Source: Brachyhypopomus gauderio (lineage: Eukaryota > Chordata > Actinopteri > Gymnotiformes > Hypopomidae). From it: a stretch of DNA of 64,000 bases. Where the stretch lies: contig NW_027506902.1 in the NCBI RefSeq assembly GCF_052324685.1, positions 176,001-240,000 of the forward strand. Reading direction: 5' to 3'. Made by a program: the position numbers and the translations under genes. This document shows, in pieces, positions 33,625-46,687 of this stretch; positions within the stretch are counted from its first letter, which is position 1, and every line of letters begins with the position of its first letter. A model generated the notes under the pieces. The model was not told where the DNA came from, did not search any database, and saw only the letters and a list, made by a program, of their open reading frames with translations.

Positions 33625-35657
33625 CTGTACGAGAGAAACCAGCTAATTACACACAAGATTTTGTTGGCCCCATTCAAAACGCAAGGCTAACATACTTCAA
33701 TTAAATACAGACCATTTAAAACAGTATTGCGTTTGTTTCTTACAACAACTATAAAGTTTATGTTTATGTAGAATACTAGACATGTATTAAACAAGCCTTA
33801 AACATGAGTAGGAACGAAACCCCCGAGGTCACCAAGTTGCCACCATTCAGGACCTAAGAACACAACAAATGTCGCTCTACCGGTTCAAGTGCCACAGCTA
33901 GCTAACCTACATTATTTACACTGCTTCAAAGTACTAGCTAATGGCACTTCGTTACGTAATATAACGAAGCTTTATAAAACATCAATCAATTATAAATTAC
34001 TCAGATCAGTTGATAAGAATATTTGTAAATTACATAAACAGTCACAGTATACTACAACGAAGACGAACTTTTACATACATATATATATAACAATTAATTC
34101 TTGTCGTGGTAAAAAACACTTACAAAAACAAGAACTTCCTACAGTGAACCTACGTCTCCTCTGTTTTCGTGTTGCGGCGGATATGATGTGGAGCGATTGT
34201 GGTTCTTCTATTTCCTTCAGTGGGGTTTCTATCCGTGTTCATGTGGATTGTCACCCCCTAGTGACCTAAAATAAAACGGGACTTTTATTTAAAAATGAGT
34301 TAAGTTTGAACATTTTTCTGGTTCTTTAAAAATGCGGGAGACGTTAATTATTCATAAAATGTGAACAACTAGCGACATGCCATGTTATTTACATTCATAG
34401 TAATGTCCTTAACCTTCCCAACATGGCGGCTTTTACCTGCCATCAGTCTTAGCGGGAGCGCGCGGCGCGTCTGCGGCGTCACTCTGTACGTCCGCCGCCC
34501 ACCGCAGCTAGTAACGCATATTTCAAGAAACCTGACTGTGGTCGCCCTCATACTTTGTAAGTGGCAAAGAAATGGCTAAATAACGCCCAAAAACAAGGAG
34601 TGAGTTTATTTGATATTGGTAGCTAAATGATGAGAAGTTACAAAAACGAGTTCTTTAAAATGATTTAATAAAAACATTTGTCAAGGTGCAGCCTACCAGC
34701 TAGCCTAGCTATCATTAACAGTCACTTGACGTGAGCGATGTGTCACTTGTTTGTTATGCTAGCTAGCGTTACCCGAGTTAGCCAGCCAGCTAGCTAGCCA
34801 TATTTTCATGCAAAGCTAGCTAACTAACTTCCTTGACTAACCAAGCAAAACATACAATAACGTTCGCAACTGTCTAGCCATTTTTTATGTAGTTTGTCGC
34901 AGTAGCTTTGCAGTAGTATCGTATTTTTTGGACAGAATATTCGAAACTAGTAGCTGTAATCCTTTGTTTGTATTTATTAGCTAGCGTTAGCTTGCTAGCT
35001 ATTCGCTGTAAGGCTAATGCTGTTGCGATGGAGCAAGGTTAACCAAGAGGTCTCGCTAGTTAGAAATAGTTAGCTAATCTCGCTAGCTATCACAGATGAC
35101 CGAATAGAACCTAATAGCAGGCGTTACTTTTGTTCATTATTGGAGTCTAAAGAAATGCCCCTTTAATTTAAATACAGATTAATATGATTCATATAAGATT
35201 CATCTGAAGAAATATTGCCATATTCCTATGAATATTCCTATGAGTATCTTTTTTTACGTGACATTACGTCATATGTGCACGTGATGTTATGATCTAACTA
35301 GATTAGCTAGCTAACCTTTCGCGTTTTGATTTATCATTGAGACAAAGTGTTTATGTAAGAATTTTCTGCAAGACTTTTTGGAATTGACTAGTTTCTATCT
35401 AACGTTAATGTTTTGTCTTTTTTGATTGCTGACTGCTTTGAGTACTGTCCTACATGACCTAACATGAGTTATCTATAGACACCGCGTTTGACTATCATTC
35501 ATATATATGTATATGTGTGTGTGTTTGTGTATTTAAAGTATATATATACATATACACGCATACATATTTGTACATACATAACTAATATATTGCGTGTTCC
35601 TCTTCCAGAAACGTTATCCCTGCCTGGTAGAAGATTATTTCGAATAGCCAGCTAATC
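33625..35657. promoter_or_regulatory. divergent rabac1/dedd2 upstream region
   Basis: About 2 kb between the rabac1 start codon (- strand) and the dedd2 start codon (+ strand). A YY1-like motif (AACATGGCGGC, 34420-34430) lies in a CpG-rich stretch (about 34410-34520), typical of TATA-less housekeeping promoters. A non-coding first dedd2 exon could start here, using a GTAAGT donor near 34557 and joining an acceptor (CTTCCAG, ending about 35608) before the ATG. The rabac1 start is probably near 34140-34200, where GC content also rises. The stretch 34690-35100 is rich in TTAGCTAGC-like words, common in teleost DNA. Confidence 0.5.
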
Positions 35658-38600
35658 ATGGCAACAGTCCGCTGCCCGAGGTACACTCTACATTGGGAGG
35701 AAACCGATTGCTTGAGCTACTATGACATGCTGTCGCTTCACGAGGTGTTTGAAATTGTTGGCTCCCAGCTGACAGAGACTGATGTTGAAGTTCTGTCATT
35801 TCTTCTGGAAGAAACGTATCCTGGCAAGCACCCTCTTGATCCAGAGGGGTGGACTGAGGATATTTCCCCAGACCTTTCCTTGCCCCGGAATCCCCCATGC
35901 CCACGTCTCTTGGAAGCCTGGCGTCGGGTATGTCCACAGACCAACCTGTGCCACACTGCCAATCACCACAGGCCCAAAAGTGGTGTTGAGATGCTGCTTG
36001 AACTGGAGAGGCGAGGCTTTTTACATGAAGGGAACCTGGAACCTTTGTTACAACTTCTTAGAATTCTTACACGACATGATCTCTTACCTTTTGTGTCCAG
36101 CAAAAAAAGAAGAACAGGTGAGGAGTAGGACAGATGACCTAATGTACATTTGACATAATTTATATATAATTTACATTTTGGGCTAATGGTTAATGTTTCA
36201 AGGTGTAGTTTGTATATTAATTATGGTTTATGCCAAATCCTTCTTAGTGTCACCTGAGAGAGAATCTATGAACTATAAAGATGAAGAAAACAAAGAACAC
36301 ACACACTGCAGTTCACACACAGACCCAGCATCTCTGGAGAACGCACACACATCTCAGTGGAGGACAGGTGAGTGCAAATAGTTACTTAAAGAAGCACCAT
36401 TTCTCTTTTTCATTTTGAGTTGGTATGAGCACTGTATGAAATGGTCAAAGTGTGCTATATGTTGCTGACAATCAACTGTTACAGTAGCTGCTCCCTCCCG
36501 AAGAAAACGGGGGAGAGGGCGTGGTCACATGAGGGGGTGTGGCAGGACCAGAGGGCATGGCTGGACGAGAAAGGCCAGGGACACGTCAGAAACTCTGCCT
36601 CAGCCTGCTCCTAACAAAGTGACCTGTGGTAAGACCACTTTATCTTCATCCATATTTCTCTCTCTCTCTCTCTCTGACCCTCTCTCTCTCTCTCTGACCC
36701 TCTCTGTTTCTCTAACATTACCTGAACCTTCCTGTTGTGTATCTCTAAATAGGCTCTCCCCACTATTTTTCACTGGTCTCTGCTCATCCTCTCATCTGTG
36801 ATCAGATGCTCCATTGTTCAAATTCAGCCATTTATCATGTTATCATGACTCATTTCTGTCCTAATAATGTCTAGGCAGGTTTGTAAGCTAATGTTACACA
36901 ACCTCTCTAGATGTAAATGTCACGCTTATGCCATTTACATGTTAACCATTTCATCTTGCAGAATGCCCTGCAGTCTGCATTTGTGTTGGTCTTTGTGTGT
37001 TAGTGCTCTCTTGCCATTTAACCTAGCATTAAAATGAATCTCCTTTTTTCACTAGTGACTGTGCTATCGACTTCATTAGGGTCGCGACATAACACCTTCA
37101 CAGCCTGTACAGATCATATAGGCTCTGCATAAATCCTCTGCAGTGTGGATATTTCTCAGTTGCTTCATCATTTTGAAACTGATTGCGCATTGATGGGGGT
37201 TGGGAAAGTGGCTGTTACTGTGTTCACATGATCATTACATCATCTTTGAAATGTTAGAGTAGTCTAAAGAAATGACATTCACTAAAGTTGGCTCATTTGA
37301 ACCATTTGACCTTTCAGATGGACCTTTCAGCTAAATACTTAAATAAATAAATAAATAAATAAATAACAAAAAACTGCTAAATAACAGTTTTTAACACACT
37401 TCTGTTCACTTTTGAACTTTAGTTTACCACAAGTTCTTACACACAGGCATTAACCCATTCATCTATGTGTCAAAATGGTATTTTCATTTCTGTCTTTAAT
37501 AAATGGGTTTGTTTGTATCCCCATCTTTTAGAACTGAAGTGGTCAGGTTTTCTTCACCTTAGGCTCTAAGTTTATAACCCCTGGAAAATAGGTAGATTTT
37601 GAGTATTCCAGGCCATTCTGACAGGAAAGCATCTTTATTTTAACAATCTTATTTATTTATGTTCATTCAAATTAGCTGAAATATACTCTATGTAGTTTAT
37701 ATGTCACTGTAGCCATTTTGTAGTGGTATTCAGACAGGTACTTAGCCACCCTAACCCAAAAACTAGGTGTGTCTGATCTCTGATAATCTTTACATTTTGA
37801 AATCTAGAATACTATTAATAGAGAATGTTTTGAACATAACATGTTGGCTACGTGTTTTTATTAGCATATTGAAGTTTTTTTGGTTGCACTATAGGCAACA
37901 TGTACATATACCGTATTTTCTCGACTATAGAGCGCACCTCAATATAAGGCGCACCTACAAAGTAAAAAGAAAAAAAAAAAAGGAAAATGTTGTATAAGCC
38001 GCACCGGGCTAAAAGCCGTATATATCTACTGAACCGAATACATTTAACTGAACTGATCAGTTTCCGAACAGTGCCTGTAGCATTTCACGTGTGACAGATT
38101 TGGCTTTCAGCCGGTGTTGTGCTGAACTTAGACTCCCCTTGTTTATCCGTGCATAAAGACACTACAGATTATGTTGTCGATTTAGTTTTCTATGCATAAA
38201 TAAGAGCTAGACTTTAATTATCCATCACAGCAAACGGCACAGCATTATCTTCGTCCAAAGCCACACTGGCTCAAGGGTGTTAATTAATTTAAATAAAATA
38301 CACACTGGCTATACCGAAGTTCACCTCTGACTACATGACTTTGCAGTATTACAGCAGTATTATGTCTACATATCTAGTTAGGACAAAACTAGAGTGCTCA
38401 ATGAACTAAGTTATAACCACTGTAACTCCCGAATATCATCTGTAGCATCTAAATGCGTGTGCAAACAAGGGGAGTCTGATTCTGCCAGGGAGTCGGAATT
38501 TGGCACAACACGTGTTGGTTTGAAAAAATTCCCTGTTGTGCCTGCTGCTTGTATGTGCTGAATGAAAAAGAGCACTTTCTTCTTTGATTTACAATTTGCA

Positions 38601-39926
38601 ATTGACATACCACCTGATTAACTTTCTGCTCCTCCCCCTGACGGGTGAAGAAAACTCTACAGAAAAGCCGCACCTCATTATAAGCCGCATGGTCCAAAGC
38701 GTGGGGGGAAAAAGTAGCGGCTTATAGTCCAGAAAATACGGTATCTTCCTAAAGGTCACCAAGACCAAGCACCTAAAGTTTAGCCAAATAAGTTGAAAAG
38801 ATGTCTGGTGTTGAAACGTAGTGCACACCACTAATGAAAAGCAATGCCTATATCCCACCAGTTACCACTGTGTAAACTGCATGCCAAAAGCATTATAGCA
38901 TTATGTTTGAATATACCATTTTTAGAAATGGTTTCATAAAGTGGCAAAATAAGTTTGTACACAAACCAAATTAGAACTCCTATAATTTTTGTCAGCTTCG
39001 CCTTGCAGTACTCTTGTGGTTCAGGAGTTGGTTGGTGTATGTACGGTAAATATGACAAACAACATAATTTGTACACCACATCTGCTGAATAAACCAATGA
39101 AAAAGCAAAATGTTTAATTAAAAAATAAATTACTCCATTTTATTTTTATGCTGCCATGTCATCAGATATGTTTGGATTTCATATCATTAAAGCTAGTTAA
39201 GGACAAGTACTGCTAAGAGTATCACAATTATAAACATAAACATAGTATTGCATAAACAGACTCTTTTTTTTCTCATTACATTTCAGTTGCAGGATGCAGC
39301 TCTAACGCTACACTACATCTGTTTTCTTAGTGACTCTTCTTGAGTACAGACTTAATGCATGAGTGTATGAAGGCTTAGGAGTGAAATGCATTTGCTTAAT
39401 TGTTGATAACTAACTGGAGGCTAGCCACTAATTAAATAGGATTAAACAAGATGCTTAATAACATTCTGGAACTAACTCGCTGGCATAAAATTTCATTATT
39501 ATGTTTCTAAAAGGAAAGTAGCTTTGCTCATGGAATGAATTAGGGATTTTAGTTTGTTTTTAGGTTCTGAATTTTGCAGCATCAAATTGAGTGGAAGTAG
39601 TATTGTGAAGCCAATACTAGTATATACTTTGGCCAAACTAACGGTAACATTACAACTGATCACCTATAGAGTTTGTGCACTCAAGATTTCAGCATGAAAT
39701 ACCTACAGGCCCTGCATGCTTGATTCTTGCATACCTGGTGACAGTTATGCTTGTGAACTGTTAACAATCTGTTGTCACTGCACATATAAGATTCTAGTAC
39801 TTGGTTGACCTTTAGTTAGTTTACTAGCTCAAGATGTTGCTTTTATCCCATCTTACAAATTCACCCCAGAGTCTATAATTAGATGACATTGGTGTAGATT
39901 ATTGCTTAGGATTTGCCTTCACCCTT

Positions 39927-39960
<34 letters not shown>

Positions 39961-42900
39961 TCTGAATTCTTGCCTCCTTTCCATTTCTCTGGTCCTTGTC
40001 ATGATAGAACTCAGCCCTACAACAGTGAGACACCCTCATTCTACAAGGTCATGTCACCCTTTTCCTTTACTGCTCCCACATTTCTCTTTCCCTTCCACTC
40101 TTCCTTCCCCCTTTTTCTAGTACACAATAAAATCCTGAGATGTTAAATGAAATGCAGCTGCTTTGATGACATATAACTGCCATCAAGTTGCAGCTGCCTC
40201 CATTATACCCATCAGGTCCACCTTTAGTGTAGAGCATAACTCTGCTTACTTTTAACCAAACTGTCTGAAGCCCACTGACCACAGTGCTCAGGTCTGTTGG
40301 AGCACAGTGAACATGTACCTGCCAACACTGCCCATCATGCCCTCACTAGCCCATTACTGATCAGGTGATCCACTCCCTCATATATCTATCAAATACCAGT
40401 GAGCCTAAAGGAAGCATGAATAACATGTTGTTTTTCAGTTTCTTCAAGTGTACAGTGATAAAGGGCAATAAAGGCCTCTTCTCTACTACTCTTCTCTACT
40501 CCACTGTACAGTAGTGTGTGTGCTGCACATTCTGGGTTACTCATGAAATGATGCATATGAAGCCATTTCTTTCTTTTTCTCCACTGTTATTGCAGGGGAT
40601 CAGGTGGTTTTTGTGTTCGTTCCTTTGGAATGACAGCATTTTGTTTTTCTTCCTACTTTTAGTTTGTCTCCTTTAGTTATAATGCTTTTAAAGCTCTAGT
40701 GGTTTTCCATAACAACTGTGGCTGTTTTGCCTGTCTTCACCCTGCATATTTTCTTCAGAGTATTCCACTGTTTAAATTTTGTAATACCCAGTGTCTGCCA
40801 TAGCTCTCAAATTCGATATTTGTTACATTCTATTGTTATATGATTAAAAGTACTGCATAATTCACTTGCTGAGAATTAAGCATTCAAATGTGTCTGTGGG
40901 GAAAAAATACTGTACCAAGTTGCTCATAACAGTAGAAATCCTAACAGTTGCTCATAACGGTAGAAATCAGTGGATCAAAGCAATTAAAGCCTCCAAAACT
41001 TTTAACGGGTATTACATTAGATGAGCAAGGAAACGTTTCATGATTTGATGCTGTAGAGCCTGTTTAATGATAGTTTTGGGAAGCTTGGCCCACAATGTCT
41101 TGAATAAATTCGTTTATGCAGGGTGTAGATATACACGCGAGGTGGTCAAATGAACTATTGCCTTCAAAGATTTTTACAGATTTACCTCAATTTTTGCAGC
41201 CTAATTACACATTGAAACTAGTACTTCACATATCGGCAATTGTAGTTTGAACAACAGACCAACCAGCCATCCTTGAGTTGTGGATGTGGACTCCTGATCC
41301 CCGTAACAAACACTGTTAAGGAGAGTTGAAGGTACCTACAATAACAGTGTGATTAGCTAAAATGCAGGTTAACATAGCGATGTTTCAGCTGCCTTATTAA
41401 CTAACATTTCATGTTTTAACTAACATTTCTAACTAACATTTTCTTTTTAACAGCTGCATTTCTAGCTAACATAAGCTACGCGGCAAAAGTAGCTTAGCTT
41501 AGGCTGATCTAATTGGAAGAATATTTAAATTAAGGGTGTGGCTTACCTTGTTGCCAGGGGAGACATTGGTTAGTCAATGATACTTTGCTACTCAGTCAGT
41601 TAAAATGGTTTATCGGTTTGCAAGCCGCATGATTTAAAAGATGAAGTGCTATCAACTCACTACTGGAAAATGTAAATCTAGTTTCAAATCCTGTAGTCAC
41701 ATCTGCATTCTGCCAAATTGCCAAATCAGACTCTGTAAGCATCTGAATAGAATGGGCCATTTTTCTTCAAAACATTTCTCTTTAAGGTGTATAAACATTG
41801 CTTTAAGAGATTGAACACAAAAATGTATTTTTGCTCCAAAGCAAAGAAATCCACACTCTCCAAATCCCCTGATCTGAAAGCAGATGCCTGTGTGCTTCAT
41901 ATTTCTCATTTCCTTGTGTAATCCAAACATTTTTTCTCAATAGACTTAACAGTTTGGGCACACTGGCCCTATATTTAAGAAGAAATCTTAGTATGTAGTA
42001 ATATAGAAAGACGGGTCATGATTTTGAAAAAGCAAAGCTCCTTCTTTAGTATGTATATGTGCTTTACATGATGTCTGGTGCTCCAGGAGATTAAAACGTG
42101 TTGGTTATAGACTAATGACTTTTAAAAACGATCACTGTTTAAGCTACACTTCTGCTGCACCGTAAATGCCCTGTGAGGTTTGACCTTGTGCCCATGAACA
42201 TGCTGAAAATGCTGTTTGCTTTCTGTTGACTCCACATTTGATTCCAGCAGGTTGACTCAGGAATGGGTAGAGAGTGCACGAGAATGGATAGAGAAAAAGA
42301 GAGAGCATGTGCGGCTCTACAGAGTGTGTGCTGTCGTCTCTGTGCGATCGTACAGAGTCGAGCCAAACCTGTGCTTTCTCGCTCGCTCTCTCCTTCGTGA
42401 GTCCTGGTCCATGCCCAAGGTAAAGAGCTTACCTTCCTCACTCAAGCTACGAGGAGGGGTGCTCAGACTTAAGATACCAGTGTTCTGTTTTAAATGGTCC
42501 ACCTCAAGCTTTGCACCCCAAAAGACGTTTTCCTCCCCGTTTAATTCTGTAGTGTATGTATTGTAGACTCGGGGAAATAACTGGCACAGAATGATGGAAA
42601 AGTTGTTGGCCTCAGAGTTTCACAGAACTGCCTCAAAAAAAATTAATAAAAATACATGTATGAAAAAAGGTTCTAAAATGTTTCAGTCCAAACCTTTTTG
42701 GAGATGAACTGTTCCTGATCTGTCATTCCAAATAAAAACAAAACCCACCTCTAACCATTTTATTCAAATATTTTAAAATCCACCTTAGAAGATATCCAAA
42801 CCTTTTACGTTCTGACAGCCATGTACTGTTTTCACACCCTATTCAGAATGGCTTCTGGCTGTATTCAAAAACCCAGTTTTGTTTTTTTTTTATTTTTTGT

Positions 42901-45900
42901 TTTGTTTTTTTGTTTATTTTTTGCGTGAGCAGTTCTGAGGAAAATGACCCAACAGAGATCTTACTTAAGTGTTGCCTTCAATATAACTGGAAATATCATT
43001 GTAGTTTGTTTTTGAAATTGCCTGCTGTGTGCTTGATCCCAACAGAGGATGATCCTCTAGAAAACGTTCATCCCAAACTCTGCTTGTCTCTCTCTCTCTC
43101 TCTCTCTCTTTCTCTCCTTTTGTGTCCACAGTTGAAAAACAGACTGACTCAAGTGTCAGGAACAAAACAAGTTGGCCATCCTCACATACTAAGAGAGGGA
43201 GAGAGCGAACTTAAAGAACGAGGTTAAATGGCCGATTCTGGCCTAAGAGCTGTTGGTCAGCAGCCACCTGCTCTCAGTCTCTCTCCTTCCATCTGGGTTT
43301 GTTGCTCATCAGGGATGGAAATAGTGTCGAAGCTCTTCGCATGGAGCAACTCCTCACTAAATGGTGCCTAAAGGTTGTGCCTTATTGGAGTGATGAATTG
43401 TGGGCTTTTAATCTGTTTGTTTGTTTTGTAAGTAACAAAAAAATTAAAATATAGACTACCTTTTCCCCATCGTGCCTTAATGTAATTTTGCTGCAATGAT
43501 GCTGTGTGAATGCTAAAATGGACTTGTGTCCAGTTGTTTGTAAAGAAAAGACCCATAACCCATTATAAAGGAAAAGCCTTTTCCTCGTTTTGTCATGTGA
43601 TTTGTGCTGGATCCACTCTCTAGACAAAGTGCTGAAATAGAAGCGATGTTCTCTTTAAAAGAATGAAGAAAAACACTGTCATACCTGCATGAAAATATAG
43701 GAGGTAATGGAAAGAGCAATGTGCATGTACACTGTTCATTTTGCCCTTTTGGAGAACCTTATAAAAAAATTCTAGCTTATTGTGTACAAACCTTCATTGG
43801 CGTGTAACATGTCTGGGAAAATATTGAGGAAACAAAAGAACACGGATTAAAGTTGAAACATTATGGCTGCCTGTTCACACACTCAGTATTGCCTAACTTG
43901 AATACAAGTGGAATGGACCAGGGTCAAAACCTTGGGGCTAAGAACCAATATGTACTTATTACACTTGTTATAAATCAGTAGCCTAAACACCTTTCTTTGA
44001 TTATTACTATCCCATGTCAGCAGCTTTTTTCTTTATGTATCTTTTTGGCGATTTAATGCATTGTACGATGTATAAGAGACCATATATTCAGTAATAGTTT
44101 GATGGCTTAAAATTCACCTGGAGTAATGGTCTTAATTTTCATACTAGTTACAGTAAAATCACTTTAAACATGAGTGCCGTTATCCAAATACATGGATTTG
44201 CTACTTCATACATTTTGAGATGCTTGCATTTTGAATCCTTCAGAATCTAAGGGAATTTTTCATAATTTTCCTGAATTTCTGAAATGCTAAGGAAACCCAA
44301 GTAAATCTTTGTCCCTAGTTTTCTCAAGTACTCTTTACAGAACACTTCTTTGCCTAAAAAAATACACTCAGATGCTTCCTCTCCTCGTGCTTTACCCCCC
44401 ACAGAAATGTTCCGATTTAAGCCTAGAAATAAAAGCATGTGGAGGTTGGGGTTGAGTTTTGGTTGTGGGAAGATTGGATTTGTGTTGCAGCAATGTTCTG
44501 AAGATCGATGGGTCCGCTTCTGCCTCTGACATGAAATGACATGAAAGGAAATGACATCACTACGAAGCTCTGGTTCAGTATGTATCCTCCAATCGTATCT
44601 TACCGTCTCTGTGCCCTGTGCTGTTGCATGACATCAGTTCCTCCTGCTATTCTCAAAACCACAGTTGTGGTACAGTCAGCCCTTATTATTTCTTAATACT
44701 TTTAACCTTTTGCCTCTGAAATATGAAATGTTCAGTTCAAAGCAAAAGACCCAATCTGCTCATTGCCAGCCCAACTTGGAACAACTGAAATACATTTGCT
44801 TTAGGACTGAGATCATGGTCATATTCCACCGTATTTAAATATGAAAATATCCTTCAATACTGAATTTTCTCAAAACAATGCCCTCTGCTGATGGACTTTT
44901 CAGCACTTGCTCAAAACTGAAATACCCATAGTGAACCTTGACTCCAACAAGTTACCTCAGCATGCTTTAGACAGCATGTCATTAAGACAGTCGTACATTT
45001 TACACAATTTTAATCACCAGCATATAAGCAAGATGATTTTTTTTAAATGCTGGAAGTGACTTGGCATTCATAGTGAAGTTTTCATGAGCTGGATTAAACC
45101 GTGTCCTCAAGAAAAGCCACCATGTTGGGTTATATTTGCTCTGTTGAATACACCAACCCATCTGTGCCGGCAAAGTGTCACTTCAGTAAATGGTCTTCTG
45201 CAAGATCCTCAATTTGTGCAGACTGTCTGTGCTCTTAGAACTGAAATAGTTATTCTGTTGGTTTTGAAAATGTTAATGAACATTCAAATGTGCCTTCATG
45301 TGGGTCAGTTGAATGTTCCTATAATTTGAGTTTGATTCTCAGTCCTCATCAGTCTGTTGCTGTTGAGCTTGGAATGCTTGGTGCCCCCTGCTGCTCATAG
45401 CAAGACCTACACTGAGCAGGCAAACAAAAAACTTGACAAGGCCATTTATATCATACTAAGCCCTGTCCCTTGCGCACTCTGAAACACCATCTATTATTCT
45501 AAAAGGACACCCTAGACCTCTTAAGTCTAAATGATATAGTACCCAAAGAAGTGTTTGTTGACATGCTGAGTCAGTTTGCTAAATAACACAGGTTTCTCTT
45601 TTATTTCTCTACCTTTTACCCCTTTTCACCTTGCTTTTTTTTTTACTCTTTATGTTCCCATGCCTCTCTTTTAAACACCACTGTTTTTCAACAAATCTCA
45701 CTCCTTCATTTATTCTATTACCATCTCCCCACCGCCTGCTTTTCCTACACCCCTGCACTCTTTCATATCCTGTCACCCTGCATCTGAATCTCTCCGTCCA
45801 TCTCTCCATTCATCTGTACTCCTTACTCCTGCCACCTCCTTTCCTCCCATCTCTCTCCTTATTCCTCCCATCCTCCTGTACCAACACCCCCCCCCCCCCC

Positions 45901-46345
45901 CCCGGCTCTTCCTGTCTCCGTCGCAGACATCCGGCTGCGTGTGCGGGCGGAGTACTCCGAGCACGAGTCGGCCCTGCGCGGCCGCGTCTCCTCAGACAAG
46001 CAGCAGCCGCTCGAGCGTCAGTTCGAGCTGTTCAGCCGCGCCAGCCTCCTGCTGCGCACCCGAGACCTCGGCTCCATCGTCTGCGACATCAAGTTCTCCG
46101 AGCTGGCCAACCTGGATGCCTTCTGGGCCGACTACCTGAGCGGGGCGCTGCTGGAGGCGCTCAAGGGCGTCTTCATCACGGACTCGTTGAAGAGGGCGGC
46201 CGGGCAGGAGGGCTTGCGCCTGTTGGTCAGCGTGGATCAGGACGACTACGAAGAGGGCCGTAAGCTTCTGCTCAGTCAGCAGACGCATAACCAAATGAGC
46301 GTCGGTGCGTGGAGGTGGGTGACCTTTCTGCTCTCGACTCCCTAG
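35658..46345 (+). CDS. dedd2: death effector domain-containing protein 2, 4 coding exons
   Basis: DEDD/DEDD2 proteins carry a death effector domain (DED), act in the nucleus and nucleolus, bind DNA and can target caspases 8/10 to the nucleus. Exons: 35658-36117, 36248-36367, 36485-36628, 45927-46345; all introns are phase 1, and the product is 380 residues (human DEDD2 326). The DED is split: residues 13-56 (WEETDCLSYYDMLSLHEVFE onwards) and 108-145, ending in RHDLL, the RxDL motif. Between them lies an insertion of about 50 residues. The middle is basic (KKRRTVSPER; a GRGRGH segment) and suits nuclear localisation. The C-terminal domain begins CDIRLRVRAEY and contains RDLGSIVCDIKFSEL and LLEALKGVFITDSLK, diagnostic of DEDD/DEDD2. 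The KVTC-DIRLRV junction and WEE.DCL..Y start favour DEDD2 over DEDD. The last exon may instead splice near 46314 and end in a later short exon. The zebrafish homologue may be named dedd1. Confidence 0.92.
36629..45926 (+). other. dedd2: dedd2 last intron (9.3 kb)
   Basis: The intron lies between the exon ending KVTC and the C-terminal domain exon. It contains a transposon at 37910-38742, (GT)n at about 39930-39959, a possible alternative terminal exon at 43132, and a poly-C run (about 45888-45903) directly upstream of the acceptor. Apart from these I see no coding exon or structured RNA in it. Confidence 0.8.
37910..38742. mobile_element. non-autonomous DNA transposon with terminal inverted repeats
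   Basis: The left end starts ACCGTATTTTC and continues TCGACTATA; the right end is the inverse complement (TATAGTCC then GAAAATACGGT). GCGCACC and AAGCCGC words repeat just inside both ends. Length is about 833 bases, and no transposase can be read. The flanking dinucleotide is AT on both sides, which fits a 2-base target-site duplication. The superfamily is not proven; an AT duplication would fit ISL2EU/IS4EU-type elements. Confidence 0.8.
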
Positions 46346-46487
46346 ACTTCAGTTTGCCTGAATTCTTATGTAGTCACCAGCCTGTGATTGTTTATTACGA
46401 GACGGAAGTATGAAACTCATTGAACAAGCTTTTGTATCACTATCACCTTACTGATGACGCGTACCAGTTTGAGCAGTGTGTAATGAG

Positions 46488-46647
46488 TATACGCTTACCA
46501 GCCACTTTTTTAGGTACACCTTGCTAGTACTGGTTTGGACCCTCTTTTGCCTTTAGAACTGCCTTAATCCTTCGTAGCATAGATTCAACAAGGTATTGGA
46601 AACATTCCTCAGAGTCTGGTCCATATTGACATGATATATCATAGATA

Positions 46648-46687
<40 letters not shown>

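Noticed and set aside
42216..42566. 116-residue frame in the dedd2 intron
   Set aside because: Basic, serine-rich and unmatched; no acceptor/donor pair fits the dedd2 phase.
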